A stretch of DNA of 44,385 nt from Planctomycetota bacterium (GTDB lineage: Bacteria > Planctomycetota > GCA-2746535): contig NVWA01000009.1 of assembly GCA_002746535.1 (NCBI GenBank), positions 1-44,385 of the forward strand, written 5' to 3'. The notes below the pieces were generated by a model. The model did not search any database and had not been told where the DNA came from. It worked only from the letters and a program-made list of their open reading frames with translations. Position 1 is the first letter of the stretch. Each line of letters starts with the position of its first letter. Both the position numbers and the translations under genes were made by a program. Below are positions 23,674 through 34,050 of this stretch, piece after piece.

Positions 23674-26600
23674 ATGATGATGAAAACAAAATATTTAATT
23701 CTTATGCTACTCTCCTTTTCATTGGTAGCCTTTGGTGAAGATCAACGCGTAAAATTAAAAAAGTTCTTAAATGAATATCCTTCTGTGCAAATGAAGGCTG
23801 ATGAAAAGTTAAAAGTAAAATTAATAGAAGCTAAAAAAGTATTTTTATCAGATAAATTAAACACAATCGATATCAAGAGTCTACAAATTGAAAAAGGTGC
23901 CATTCATCGTTTTGGAAATCTTGTAAAATTGAAATCTCAGGCAACAAAAAAGGTTAGCCGATCTGTATATCATGGCAAGTTTAGGCTTAGTCTCGGAAGA
24001 GCAATTGCTCTCTGGCAGGTAGGCCTACCTGTTGATGGCGATTATTTTATACTACAAGAATCATATCGTGGTGTTGAAGGACTGCTGAATTCCAATCAAA
24101 ATATTTTCGTCCATAAGGGTGGACTTGTTTCTTTAAAAGGAAAGAACCAGATTTCTATTCCTTTGAAAAAGGGAAGCCAATCTTTGTTGATAGCAAAACA
24201 TGTTCAAACAAAAACAAATCTTTATTTCGTAAATAAAATAGATTTAGAAAGTAGTCAGCAAGATTTTATCAGTCGAATTTATTCAAAAGAAGAAAAAGAT
24301 CTTCATTGGGTTTTTAATCAGGTTTTACCTAGTATTGCTTGTGCCAGTATAGTGCCTACAACCCATCTTAAAATGATATTAGAGTTGCCTCATATAAAAG
24401 ATTATATTGGAAAAAATAAAGAGTTAGTCGCAAGTAAAATTGGACCCTTGTTTAAGAACATTTCATACCCAAATCAATATAAATTACATCACTATCTCTA
24501 TGTAAGCCATTTTGATTTGTATTTTACAAAAGTTACAAAAGTGTCTGGAAGAGGAGCAAGGCCATACTATCTATTTAACCCAACAAATCCTTATCATCGT
24601 ATTTATAATCTTTTAGCTTATTATTCATATAACGATGTCTTTGATAAGCCAGAAGAGTTTATCAAACAAGTTCTTAAAGTATTAGAAAAAGATCCAGCAG
24701 TAAAAAACTTAGATTTAGAGAAGGCAACTATTTATACTAGATATTGGATAACATTGTCTCGAACAGGAAATGTGGGTCATGCTACGCGCATAAAAGCTAA
24801 GTATGAAAACTTATTTAAAAAACTTTTACCCAATAAAAGTAGAGTTGCAAAGTTTTATAAAGACATGGTTTATTATATTGGTTCAAGTCATAAAGAAGCC
24901 AATGAACTTGTTGTAGATGATGCTACTGTTGAAATTGAAGTGATGAAAATCAGAAATCTTTTGCTTACTTATGATGGTGATGCCGTTTCTTTGAATAAGT
25001 TGTTTAGTTTGTTTACATCTCTTGAAGATAAGTTCGTAACCTTTTCGGATGATTTTTTTAGTCTTAAATTTAATTTCACCTATCATGCGAAAAAAAATAA
25101 AAAATTCATATTTGATTTTAAAGCGTTATGTAAGTTAAAGCTTAGTAAGAAATTAAAGAAAATCCTTGATTCCGGAACGATAGATTCCAAAGAAGAGTTT
25201 CTACAAAAATTTTCGGACTTTATGAACTTGTCTCAATTGAGATTATCGCTCTTTTTAGATTACTATTCTAAAGGAGCCATTATCAAGGCATTAAGTCAGG
25301 GTCGCTGGCTTACTAAAAATGCTCCTTCATTGGCAGCTAGTATTTTACCTAAGCTCAAGGCCATCGAGGAGTTTACTGATACTCCGAATAATTTAAGATT
25401 AGATATTCCTGAAGATCAAAAGGGGCGTACGTTTAAGAAAAAAGGCAAAAACGTAAGCTTTAAGTCCTTAGTCGTAGATATTAATACTAAGAAAGGCAAA
25501 AGTGGTTTAGGCAAATTACTTTCTAATATCTTTCTTGAAAATTCACACAGACAATATTGGGATCATCCTCTGATTAATTATCACCAAGGAGTCGAGCCTA
25601 CATTTTCAGCAACAAAATTATATTTAGCCGGCTCTTCATATTTGAAAATATACGATCTGGCGAAAAATAAAATTATAGATAATAAAGAAAATAAAAGTGA
25701 ATTTTATTTTGCCGGAGAAAGAGGCCCTCATCAGAAACATTTTTTTGCACAACCTTTGGGTAGCAATGTATTGTTTTTATCAAACCGACCGAATTCTGTT
25801 AAGAAGACGTTGAGGTGCTTTTCGAGTGATGGTGAAATCGTATGGGATATCGTGGATGAAAATAACACAATCGAAATAGATCCTATATCTATGCCAATTG
25901 AAGCCGGCGGTTTTTTGCTTCTTTTTAGTTATGATGGAACTTCTGCTATCAAATCAGTTAAGCTTTTTGTTGTTGACCCTAATACGGGTAAAATTTTAAA
26001 ATCATTTATACTGTCTATGATTGAAAATAATATTTTTAGTGGTTTGGGTAGAGAAACGATTAGCAACTGGAATACATATCGCCATGACAATCACTTTGTT
26101 AAGGATGATAGTGGTGTTTATGCATTCACAGGAACTGGTGTAATCGTTAAAATTAATACTGATTCGCAAGAGATTGCATGGGGAAAAGCGCTGAATACAG
26201 CTAGATACCAAGACCAACATGAATTTTATAATCATCTTGCTTACTCACCCTCTGGATTTATTAAAATCTTTGACCAAATAGTTGTGGCATTTACTCCGGG
26301 CGTGCAAACGTTTGTTGGAATCAATAAATATTCTGGAAAAACTAAATGGCGAACACATTTGATTCATCCGCGCTTTATTCATGGTCGTAACCAATCAAAA
26401 GCAATCTATTATTCATCACAATTAAAACATGAGGTGTCTTGGATAACAAAGTTAGATCCTGAGACGGGAAAGAAAGTTTGGTCAAAATCGATGAATGGCC
26501 TTAAACCTCTTGGTGAAGGAGATCTTATTCGTGGTAAATTATACATTCCTTGTCAAAAAAGTATTGTTGTCTTAAATGCTGATACTGGCGATTTTATTCA

Positions 26601-29600
26601 ATCCATAAAATTAAAAGTTCAGCCTTTAAAGATTCGGTTTAAAAATGGGTACTGGGTAATATTGACAAAGAACAATGCTTACTTACTTGCTGATGATGGG
26701 GATTGGTCTTCCGATGCACTCCAAGTAAATACGATAGAAAAAAATATCGTCATTCAAGAAGATGCAAATAATAAAGTTTACTTCTTGCCCTATAAAAACA
26801 TTTCTCTTGAAAAAGCAATCTATCTTCCACAGCTAAATTATACAGAAAAAAATAATCTTAAGAGAACCGTTGTTCTTGGTACTGCCAATCAATTTTATCA
26901 TGTCATGAAATCTGGTGTCCATTTAAGTTTGTTTAGAGAAGGTTTTAATCGCAAAGATGGCAAACCCGTTTCGCCAAATCTAATCTGGTATGAAAATTTA
27001 CCATACCACTTTTTATTTAAAGACCATATCGTTGTGTCGGAAGTAGGCAGTGTTAGATGCCAAGAAATTATTTCAAGAAAGACAATCTGGACTTATCAAT
27101 ATTCTGTTATTGAAACTGTAGTACAAGGTAATTTGCGAAAAAATAATCCAATTGTTTCTGGATCTAAAAAGTATGTCATCTTTAAATCTAGAGAAAATGT
27201 ATTAACGGTTTTGAATAAATTAACAGGAAAAATGATTTTTGAATTTGAGTGCCCCGGTGTAAAAAGGTTAAAGATTAAAAACCATGTTGTTGCCACTTAC
27301 AATGGTAGAAATGTTATTGGTTACGATTTGAACCAAAAAGGAAAAGAGATCTGGAGACATAAATTTCATTATAGTGTAATTTTTGACACATTTTCTAAAG
27401 GCTTCGTAATCCATAAGGCAGAGCATAAATTAATAGAATTGCTGGATGCAACTACGGGTAAAAAAATATCGATATTAAAGCATCCGGATTTTAGGTATGG
27501 AATATATAAAGGCATTTATGAAAGTGAAAAATATTATAGCTTAATGAATCTACTGTTTGATAAAAAGACAAATAAAATCATTAGTCAGTATCCGGAAGTG
27601 TATCCATTAGGAAAAGGTAACTACTTTTGTTTTCATAAAAAATTTGGTAATGTTGGAACATTGATATTGTCGAATAAGAAAATTCCATTTAAAGTTTTTG
27701 CTGGAAGGTCATCTTATAATGGAAATGTTTCTGTAATTCAGCGCGGTAATAGAATCGGTTTTTTCTCCCTAGGATTTTTTGAAACGTTAGAGATTAAAAA
27801 TAATCGTTTGGAATCAATTGACGTCACATATTTTCAAGGTGGTAGAAGAGAATCGACCCATCCAGATACTATTTTATTCTCATTGACCAATAGTCTGTTG
27901 CGTTTGAATACGACACAAATGAGTTTTTTTAGAAATTTTGATCCTTATCACCAGTATAAAAAAATTAAAACATTTCGTGTGCTAAATACCAAAAATTTTG
28001 AATGGCCTTTTGATGAGTTTTATCCTGAAGTTAAAGTTACCAAAAATAATTGGATTTCTGATAATGGGAGTGTACCAGGGCGAGAAATGTCCTATCAAAT
28101 AGGAGCCGATCAGAATTATGTTTATATGAGGTATAAACTTGCTCCTTCAATGGATAGTAAAAATAGCTATAAACTATTTATCTCAACAATTTCTGCTATT
28201 GGTATAGGAGTCTTTACTTGGGATCCAGACTTATGGAATCACTCAACAAGTAGTCACAATTTTAGTAAAAGAATTCGTTCCTGGAAAGAAGAGCATTCGG
28301 ATGGGACAATTTATTTAAATTTTAAAATTCATTTAAAAGAAACCTACGCAAAGGCTAACTTTAATACTATTCCTGAATTCTCAATTGAACTTCGGCAATA
28401 TAAAAAAGGAGTTGAAAATGGCTGTTATCGTTTCGGTGGAACATTTGTAGATGGTTTAAAGTTTTTTCAATGGGTTGATAGATCCATTGATGAGAGCCAA
28501 GCTGTTAAGAGCTTTCGGTTGCGAAATAAGATTTATCAAAAACCAAATTTTTATCCTCAAGGCTTAGAGCTTTTAAAATGGATTTCTGATAGAAGAAAGT
28601 TTTATTCCATTAAAAACAATATTACTTTTTTGAATAAGTTGCTGAAAAAAAATATTCATAATGTTTGTTCAATAAATATTCTCGCTGTTCTACTGCAAGA
28701 AGAACTCGCCTTATTTAAAAAGCAAAAGCCTTTTATCCTAGCAACGACAGCTAAATTTAAAGAGTTAATTTTAAATAAAATTATAAGCTGTAATGAAACA
28801 GCAGTCTTAGCGGGAATGAATGAGAATTGGAGAAAATTAGCTTTGACGTTGTGGTGCTTTGATGTGTTTCCAAGAAAGACGACTGGGGTTTATGGCAATA
28901 CCATGGTTATTGGTAGATATGAATTATACGGTAGTCCGGGTCTAAAATTATCTAGTAGCCAGATGAACTTTTCAAACCCTATGAGAGCACAAGTTAATAC
29001 ACCATATCTGGAGATAATATCTCCTGGATTATTTAGTGGATACTTAAGAGATTATGTTATTTTTGATAAAATAAATTTTTTGTTTATTCCGTTTAATACT
29101 AATTGCGGTGAGATTGTACAGTACGGCATTTCTGGACCTAAGACATTGGTGGATCAAAAAGGAAATGTCAGTTCAAAGTACAAACTTAGCTTAAAACCAA
29201 TTAATCCGAATGGTAAGAATAATTATTATCATTTTAGATCTAAGTCAAATATGAAGCATCAAAGTTGGTTCACAGTATCGCTAGGTGGAGAAAGGTTTGA
29301 TCTTAAAAAGAATATGCCTTCAATTACTTATGATAGTGCTTTGTCAGTATTGAGTAACCTTCCAAGTGATAGTTATCTTGGATATTCAATCATTAACTCT
29401 TTAGGAAGTTTGAATGCAATTCTTTCGCTGGAGCAACGTCAAAGAATTTATGTGAGTTGGCTTAAAAGAGTTAAGCAAAATTTTATTACAGCGACTGATA
29501 GGGGTATTTATTTATTGAGATTGTTACCAAAGGATATAAATAAGTTTGTCTTCATTAAGAAAATTTGTCAAGAAGCTAAAGTGCAGAGAAACATTCAGCG

Positions 29601-30081
29601 TTATTATAACATGTATTTTAGTAATTTTTATTTAAGTAAGCATAAACGTTCTTTGTTGGGCCCCTTTACAGATAACATGACAATTGCCCCAGAGGTGGAT
29701 TTAAATATTAACACTGCTTATACCGATAAAAAATTAAAAATGAAATTTAGTGATAATTTTAGAGCGGGAAAAGGTCAAATCGGATATATTGCAATTAAAA
29801 TTACTTCGGACAAATTAAAGAGAGTATATTTCCATTCTATTGCGACTAAAAGTTATGATCAATCAGTATTAACTCTTTGGGTTAATAAAAAAGAAGTAAT
29901 GAATAAAGGATATATTGAAGGTAAAAATAAAATGATATCCAAAAAAATCAGATTGAAAAAAGGAGACAATATCATTTTGCTTAAATTGGAAAACAGATCC
30001 ATTTGGAATAATTTTTCATTTGTATTTGGTGATAAAAATGGTGCTCCAATTGAGGGTTTGAAGTTTTCTAAAATGCATTAG
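23674..30081 (+). CDS. giant secreted protein with PQQ-like beta-propeller
   Basis: 2135 residues. A signal peptide (MMMKTKYLILMLLSFSLVAFG) ends near residue 22, so the protein is exported. Residues ~25-610 are mostly helical. From ~630 to ~1420 there are repeated PQQ/quinoprotein-like blades with motifs such as YSGKTKWRTHL, DPETGKKVWSKSM, LNADTGDFIQS and LNKLTGKMIFEFE. Around 1435-1600 is a beta-rich segment (EWPFDEFYPEVKVTKN onward) resembling a CBM9-like domain. The last ~110 residues (LKRVYFHSIATKSYDQSVLT to the end) look like a beta-sandwich. BamB-like propellers bind partners rather than PQQ, and no catalytic residues are evident. A role as a surface adhesin or substrate-binding scaffold is a guess. 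Three consecutive ATG codons open the gene. Confidence 0.82.
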   Translation: MMMKTKYLILMLLSFSLVAFGEDQRVKLKKFLNEYPSVQMKADEKLKVKLIEAKKVFLSDKLNTIDIKSLQIEKGAIHRFGNLVKLKSQATKKVSRSVYHGKFRLSLGRAIALWQVGLPVDGDYFILQESYRGVEGLLNSNQNIFVHKGGLVSLKGKNQISIPLKKGSQSLLIAKHVQTKTNLYFVNKIDLESSQQDFISRIYSKEEKDLHWVFNQVLPSIACASIVPTTHLKMILELPHIKDYIGKNKELVASKIGPLFKNISYPNQYKLHHYLYVSHFDLYFTKVTKVSGRGARPYYLFNPTNPYHRIYNLLAYYSYNDVFDKPEEFIKQVLKVLEKDPAVKNLDLEKATIYTRYWITLSRTGNVGHATRIKAKYENLFKKLLPNKSRVAKFYKDMVYYIGSSHKEANELVVDDATVEIEVMKIRNLLLTYDGDAVSLNKLFSLFTSLEDKFVTFSDDFFSLKFNFTYHAKKNKKFIFDFKALCKLKLSKKLKKILDSGTIDSKEEFLQKFSDFMNLSQLRLSLFLDYYSKGAIIKALSQGRWLTKNAPSLAASILPKLKAIEEFTDTPNNLRLDIPEDQKGRTFKKKGKNVSFKSLVVDINTKKGKSGLGKLLSNIFLENSHRQYWDHPLINYHQGVEPTFSATKLYLAGSSYLKIYDLAKNKIIDNKENKSEFYFAGERGPHQKHFFAQPLGSNVLFLSNRPNSVKKTLRCFSSDGEIVWDIVDENNTIEIDPISMPIEAGGFLLLFSYDGTSAIKSVKLFVVDPNTGKILKSFILSMIENNIFSGLGRETISNWNTYRHDNHFVKDDSGVYAFTGTGVIVKINTDSQEIAWGKALNTARYQDQHEFYNHLAYSPSGFIKIFDQIVVAFTPGVQTFVGINKYSGKTKWRTHLIHPRFIHGRNQSKAIYYSSQLKHEVSWITKLDPETGKKVWSKSMNGLKPLGEGDLIRGKLYIPCQKSIVVLNADTGDFIQSIKLKVQPLKIRFKNGYWVILTKNNAYLLADDGDWSSDALQVNTIEKNIVIQEDANNKVYFLPYKNISLEKAIYLPQLNYTEKNNLKRTVVLGTANQFYHVMKSGVHLSLFREGFNRKDGKPVSPNLIWYENLPYHFLFKDHIVVSEVGSVRCQEIISRKTIWTYQYSVIETVVQGNLRKNNPIVSGSKKYVIFKSRENVLTVLNKLTGKMIFEFECPGVKRLKIKNHVVATYNGRNVIGYDLNQKGKEIWRHKFHYSVIFDTFSKGFVIHKAEHKLIELLDATTGKKISILKHPDFRYGIYKGIYESEKYYSLMNLLFDKKTNKIISQYPEVYPLGKGNYFCFHKKFGNVGTLILSNKKIPFKVFAGRSSYNGNVSVIQRGNRIGFFSLGFFETLEIKNNRLESIDVTYFQGGRRESTHPDTILFSLTNSLLRLNTTQMSFFRNFDPYHQYKKIKTFRVLNTKNFEWPFDEFYPEVKVTKNNWISDNGSVPGREMSYQIGADQNYVYMRYKLAPSMDSKNSYKLFISTISAIGIGVFTWDPDLWNHSTSSHNFSKRIRSWKEEHSDGTIYLNFKIHLKETYAKANFNTIPEFSIELRQYKKGVENGCYRFGGTFVDGLKFFQWVDRSIDESQAVKSFRLRNKIYQKPNFYPQGLELLKWISDRRKFYSIKNNITFLNKLLKKNIHNVCSINILAVLLQEELALFKKQKPFILATTAKFKELILNKIISCNETAVLAGMNENWRKLALTLWCFDVFPRKTTGVYGNTMVIGRYELYGSPGLKLSSSQMNFSNPMRAQVNTPYLEIISPGLFSGYLRDYVIFDKINFLFIPFNTNCGEIVQYGISGPKTLVDQKGNVSSKYKLSLKPINPNGKNNYYHFRSKSNMKHQSWFTVSLGGERFDLKKNMPSITYDSALSVLSNLPSDSYLGYSIINSLGSLNAILSLEQRQRIYVSWLKRVKQNFITATDRGIYLLRLLPKDINKFVFIKKICQEAKVQRNIQRYYNMYFSNFYLSKHKRSLLGPFTDNMTIAPEVDLNINTAYTDKKLKMKFSDNFRAGKGQIGYIAIKITSDKLKRVYFHSIATKSYDQSVLTLWVNKKEVMNKGYIEGKNKMISKKIRLKKGDNIILLKLENRSIWNNFSFVFGDKNGAPIEGLKFSKMH

Positions 30082-30177
30082 TTTTTGCCAAGAAAGCGCT
30101 AATGTTGTTTCAGTTACATTTAGGATTATTTTTGTGCTGGTCGGTTCTTCTTTTATAGAACAAAATTCATAAAATAA

Positions 30178-31002
30178 TTAATTGCGTGAGTTCTTTCTAT
30201 AAAGAGATGGTGTGCTTAAAGTTTTCTTTTTGAAGTATCTAGAAAAATAATATTCATCTGTAAAAAGTAAGCGGGATGCAATTTGTTTGATAGGCATGGC
30301 CGTTTCTTCTAATAGAAATTTTGCGAACTCAATTCGTCTAGTTAATAAATAATCGTATGGTGTTTGATCCATTTCTTTTTTAAACTCTCGAATGACATGT
30401 ACATTAGTTTTGTGAACCATTCTACCGATATCATTTAGGCGTAGATGAGACTCAATATGTTCATCCAATATAGTCTTGATTTGATCTACTAGAGATGAGT
30501 GAGATTTTGAATCTTTATTTAAGTACAAGTCAATCTCAGTTAGTAATTCGTGAAAGAGTAAGATGGCTTTTTGATGAATTTTCTCATTGGGCTTTAAAGA
30601 TAGCTGATACATTTTTTTTAAAATCTCGTCATCTTTAAATCCAGGAAAATAGAATTTATTTTGAAGTTGATACATTCGAATTAGATCTTCCGCTAGCTGA
30701 CCATTGACACTAAAAAAAATTTTGCTCCAGGAACTTTTTTTGTCTGGTGCGATTGTGTGCCGAATACCCTTAGGCAATATGTAAAGATCGGAGCGTTTGG
30801 GTTGAAACTTTTGGTTGCCTATAGTGACGCTTCCAGATCCTCCTGTAATAAATTCAAAAGTGATTCTTTCGTAGTTTGTTCGATTATATTTTTCATTGAC
30901 TCGTGAATCTACGCGACCAGCATGAATTAATGAGAAGGGTAGTTCCTTTCGACTTGATATAGGGATAACATTGATTTCAGTAGTAATGTTAATATTATTC
31001 AT
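30178..31002 (-). CDS. AraC-family transcriptional regulator (first of two)
   Basis: 274 residues. The N-terminal cupin-like sensor domain (residues ~20-150) contains ITGGSGSVTIGNQKFQPKRS and YILPKGIRHTI. The C-terminal AraC double helix-turn-helix spans about 175-274, with LRLNDIGRMVHKTNVHVIREF and PIKQIASRLLFTDEYYFSRYF followed by the family-typical TPSLYR. It is probably a sugar- or metabolite-responsive activator. It is divergent from the carbon-nitrogen hydrolase gene, and the ~100 bp between them holds symmetrical ATTGAT/ATCAAT elements, so that gene is the likely target. Confidence 0.92.
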   Translation of the reverse strand: MNNINITTEINVIPISSRKELPFSLIHAGRVDSRVNEKYNRTNYERITFEFITGGSGSVTIGNQKFQPKRSDLYILPKGIRHTIAPDKKSSWSKIFFSVNGQLAEDLIRMYQLQNKFYFPGFKDDEILKKMYQLSLKPNEKIHQKAILLFHELLTEIDLYLNKDSKSHSSLVDQIKTILDEHIESHLRLNDIGRMVHKTNVHVIREFKKEMDQTPYDYLLTRRIEFAKFLLEETAMPIKQIASRLLFTDEYYFSRYFKKKTLSTPSLYRKNSRN

Positions 31003-31005
31003 TTA

Positions 31006-31063
31006 ATTGATTATATTATCCATTTTAATTGATATTTTATCAATATACTTCATTTTTATCAAT
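31006..31063. promoter_or_regulatory. candidate AraC operator: nested ATTGAT/ATCAAT repeats
   Basis: A perfect inverted repeat ATTGATA-TTT-TATCAAT lies at 31028-31044. It is flanked by a further ATTGAT at 31006-31011 and ATCAAT at 31058-31063, roughly symmetrical about the same centre. Spacings of 22 and 19 bp are near two helical turns. It sits between divergent araC-type and hydrolase genes. Confidence 0.5.
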
Positions 31064-31103
31064 TACTAACAGAGGTGAATTATTTAATTTAGAGGATAAA
31101 ATT

Positions 31104-32072
31104 ATGGATCATTTAAAAGTTGCATCAGTTCAATTTACACATCTACCTGGAGATAAGCAGGGGAACTTAGATATCATCGAAAACTTTGTTAAAGATGCCG
31201 CCGAAGAAAATGTAAAGCTGATTTGTTTCCCGGAAATGTGTATAACGGGGTATTGGCATTTACGAGATTTTAATGCTGATGAAATAGATGCATTATCTGA
31301 ACATGCCGTTACTGGAGCTTCGGCTATAAAATTGTTAGAGTGGTCGAAACAATATGATATGTCTATTGGTGCAGGTATTATTGAAAAAGCTGATGACGGG
31401 AAATTCTATAACACATTTTTAGTAGCCATGTCAAATGGCAACCTTGTTTCTCACCGAAAAATTCATTGCTTTATAAACGAGAATATGGATTCAGGAGACC
31501 AATATACTGTATTTGAAACACCAGAAGGTTGTAAGGTCGGTATCCTAATATGTTATGATAATAATATTATAGAAAATGTCAGAGCAACAGCATTGCTTGG
31601 TGCAGAAATACTTTTAAGTCCACATCAAACAGGTGGTTGTAAATCTCCTAGTCCATTTTGTATGGGAGAAATTGATGTTAATTTATGGCAAAACAGAAAA
31701 GAAAATCCAGAGGCGATTGAAAATGAATTTAAAGGGACGAAAGGTCGCGAGTGGTTAAGAACATGGTTGCCAGCTAGAGCACATGATAACGGCATGTGTC
31801 TTTTATTTTCTAATGGAGTCGGGCAAGATGATAATGAAGTGCGTACCGGCAATGCTATGATATTAGGTTGTTATGGTCAGACCTTAGCGGAGACGTGGGA
31901 AGCCAATAATAAAATGGTAATAGCGACATTAGATCTTACCGAAATCAAAAGTAGCACTGGTAGGAGATGGATTAAAACTAGGCGACCAGAGCTCTATTCA
32001 AGTCTCACTGAAGTAACAGGAAGTGAAGAAGATACTCGCAAAGTAAGATTTGATTTTGAACCACAGAGTTGA
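31104..32072 (+). CDS. carbon-nitrogen hydrolase (nitrilase superfamily)
   Basis: 322 residues. Amidase- or carbamoylase-type enzyme with the family triad visible: Glu44 in CFPEMCITGY, Lys119 in SHRKIHCF and Cys150 in ILICYDNN. The frame opens earlier at a TTG (31029), but the ATG at 31104 is preceded by AGAGGA at 31091-31096 and gives the normal N terminus (MDHLKVASVQF). A ~35-residue insertion after SPHQTGGCKS is rich in Asn and Glu. The substrate is unknown: such enzymes cleave amides, nitriles or N-carbamoyl compounds. It sits between two AraC regulators and next to a dioxygenase and a NagA-like deacetylase, suggesting breakdown of a nitrogenous, possibly N-acylated compound. Confidence 0.92.
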   Translation: MDHLKVASVQFTHLPGDKQGNLDIIENFVKDAAEENVKLICFPEMCITGYWHLRDFNADEIDALSEHAVTGASAIKLLEWSKQYDMSIGAGIIEKADDGKFYNTFLVAMSNGNLVSHRKIHCFINENMDSGDQYTVFETPEGCKVGILICYDNNIIENVRATALLGAEILLSPHQTGGCKSPSPFCMGEIDVNLWQNRKENPEAIENEFKGTKGREWLRTWLPARAHDNGMCLLFSNGVGQDDNEVRTGNAMILGCYGQTLAETWEANNKMVIATLDLTEIKSSTGRRWIKTRRPELYSSLTEVTGSEEDTRKVRFDFEPQS

Positions 32073-32082
32073 TTTCATTCAC

Positions 32083-32940
32083 TCATTTTTTAGAAAACTT
32101 AGAAGGGCTTTTTCCTATTATTTTTTTAAAGGCTCTTGAAAAGTTATAAATATTATCATAGCCATATAATTGAGCAATTTGGCTAATGTTTAATTTACCT
32201 TCTTTAATTTGATCGTAAGTCGCAAGAACTCTTAATTGATTGTGATAGGCGCAGGGGCTTTCATTATAGAGCTCTTTGAATTTATGTGCAAAATAGTGGG
32301 GTGATAAATGAATTGCGGCGGCCATTTCTTTGAGTGTTAAGGGTCTGTGTATATTGGCATTAAAAAAATTGATAATATTTACTAGCTTCGAATTTATGAC
32401 GTTGTCATTTTTATTTTTTTGATCTTTGATAAATGGCTCGATTAATTCACACAGGATTTTAATAGTTTCGATGTGAGTGGTAATATCAAATTTTTGATCA
32501 AGCTCAGTTATTCTTTTCATCTTTCGTTCTATTAATTTCGGATTATCAAGCTTTGCTTCGGAAGGAATAGACTCTTTCAGATATTCATCTAGACGTTGTT
32601 GAAATAATTTTTTTTCTGATGGATTGAATTTAGTTTTTCCAGCAGGTACGACATATGTTTCATTTCTAAATGGATTGTTGAATAAATCAAAGTGCACATA
32701 GTAAAGTGCAACATCGGTAAAATTGTAAGAATGTATTCTATTGGGTTGTATAAGATACAAGTTGTTTTTTGATAAGGAGATCGTTTCCTCTTTGAAATGA
32801 AGTTCCCCATAACCTTCTTTGATAAAAAATATTTGAAAGTCCATCAGCTTTCGCTCAGCAAGAATGTGTTGCTTTTGGATTTCATTATCGGGATTTATAT
32901 AAAACCCTGCAATCCTACAATAGGGGGAAAAGGTATGCAT
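32083..32940 (-). CDS. AraC-family transcriptional regulator (second of two)
   Basis: 285 residues. N-terminal cupin-type sensing domain with FFIKEGYGELHFKEETI and NNLYLIQPNRIHSY; the wrapper region lies near residues 30-75. The C-terminal HTH pair covers about 188-285: PLTLKEMAAAIHLSPHYFAH, KFKELYNESP, then KLNISQIAQLYGYDNIYNF and SRAFKKIIGKSPSKF. It is only distantly similar to the first regulator, so the two are not a recent duplication. It converges on the hydrolase gene (10 bases between stops) and is divergent from the PhyH dioxygenase gene, its likely target. Confidence 0.92.
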   Translation of the reverse strand: MHTFSPYCRIAGFYINPDNEIQKQHILAERKLMDFQIFFIKEGYGELHFKEETISLSKNNLYLIQPNRIHSYNFTDVALYYVHFDLFNNPFRNETYVVPAGKTKFNPSEKKLFQQRLDEYLKESIPSEAKLDNPKLIERKMKRITELDQKFDITTHIETIKILCELIEPFIKDQKNKNDNVINSKLVNIINFFNANIHRPLTLKEMAAAIHLSPHYFAHKFKELYNESPCAYHNQLRVLATYDQIKEGKLNISQIAQLYGYDNIYNFSRAFKKIIGKSPSKFSKK

Positions 32941-33097
32941 ATAATGGCTTTCTCCATTTCATTTTAAAAAAATCTAACTATAGAAAAAATATATATAAAA
33001 GCAAGAATTGATAAATATGTAGCAATTGACGCTATTTAGTTAATACTTCTAAACTTAGAATTAGTTTATTTGAATTTGATTTGTTGGGTAATGAGAA

Positions 33098-33994
33098 ATG
33101 AATAATTCTGAATATTTAAAATCTAAACATGAAATGGTTGGTGACTTATTTACCATGATGTCCAGTGCTGTAGAGTATGATCAATATAAACTGTCTGAAA
33201 AGGACATATCTTTTTATCATGAGAAGGGGTATTTACCTAATCATAAAATATTAAATAAAATACAATTGGATGCCTTAGAAGATGGACTAGAAAATAATTT
33301 GCGCAAATTATTTGAAGACAGAAGTAATGATCTGATAATTGATCCAGAGCTTAGTACGAATAAGCGATTGATTTATTTTCAAGGTGGGTGGTGCAACGAT
33401 GCTAATTTCCATGACTTGATTTTTCATCCAGCTATTACAGTTCCAGTTTCCCAACTTCTGAATACTGATAAAGTGAGGTTCTGGCATGACCAATGTTTTT
33501 ATAAGCCCTCCCATGATGGTGCTGACGTCTCTTGGCATCAAGATTATTCTTATTGGCAAAGAACGACTCCTTCAAATCATATTACAGTTTGGTTATCAGT
33601 TGATGACTCAACACTTGAAAATGGTTGTTTGCATGTCGTACCCGGTTCTCATAAATGGGGGCTTTTGCCTGAAGTTGAACTGACCAGTGGAAGTATAGAT
33701 GCTTTGAAAGAGTATATACCGCAAAAGCATTTAGAATCTTTCAAGCCAGAACCCATTGAGCTTAAAGCTGGTTATTGTTCTTTTCACAATGATCATATGA
33801 TTCATGGGTCTTATCAAAACAATTCTGATAAACCTCGTCGAGCGATCGTACTAAACTTTATGGGAGCAGGTACCACTTGTAACGATGATACGAAGCCTAT
33901 CATGCCTGGTTTCCCCAAGATCCCAGTCGGTCAAGTGATTGAAGGTGATATTTTTCCAATTGTGTTTGATCACAATAAGCTGATCAAAAATTAG
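33098..33994 (+). CDS. phytanoyl-CoA dioxygenase family (PhyH) oxygenase
   Basis: 298 residues. Fe(II)/2-oxoglutarate-dependent oxygenase of the PhyH family. The iron ligands are visible: VSWHQDYSYW supplies the HxD pair, and the distal His is in HNDHMIHGSYQNN, with the 2-oxoglutarate-binding Arg shortly after (KPRRAIVLNF). The core VWLSVDDSTLENGCLHVVPGSHKWG is typical. In bacteria the family includes ectoine hydroxylase and many hydroxylases of small metabolites; the substrate here is open. Downstream lie a hairpin terminator and the NagA-like gene, upstream a divergent AraC regulator. Confidence 0.92.
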   Translation: MNNSEYLKSKHEMVGDLFTMMSSAVEYDQYKLSEKDISFYHEKGYLPNHKILNKIQLDALEDGLENNLRKLFEDRSNDLIIDPELSTNKRLIYFQGGWCNDANFHDLIFHPAITVPVSQLLNTDKVRFWHDQCFYKPSHDGADVSWHQDYSYWQRTTPSNHITVWLSVDDSTLENGCLHVVPGSHKWGLLPEVELTSGSIDALKEYIPQKHLESFKPEPIELKAGYCSFHNDHMIHGSYQNNSDKPRRAIVLNFMGAGTTCNDDTKPIMPGFPKIPVGQVIEGDIFPIVFDHNKLIKN

Positions 33995-34050
33995 CATTAG
34001 AATTGTTAAAAGCAAAAGTGCTTAATTTGTGGCATCCTTTTAAGGTTGTT

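Noticed and set aside
30140..30163. Hairpin GTTCT/AGAAC between the giant gene and the first AraC gene
   Set aside because: Five-bp stem without a T tract on either side; too weak to call a terminator.
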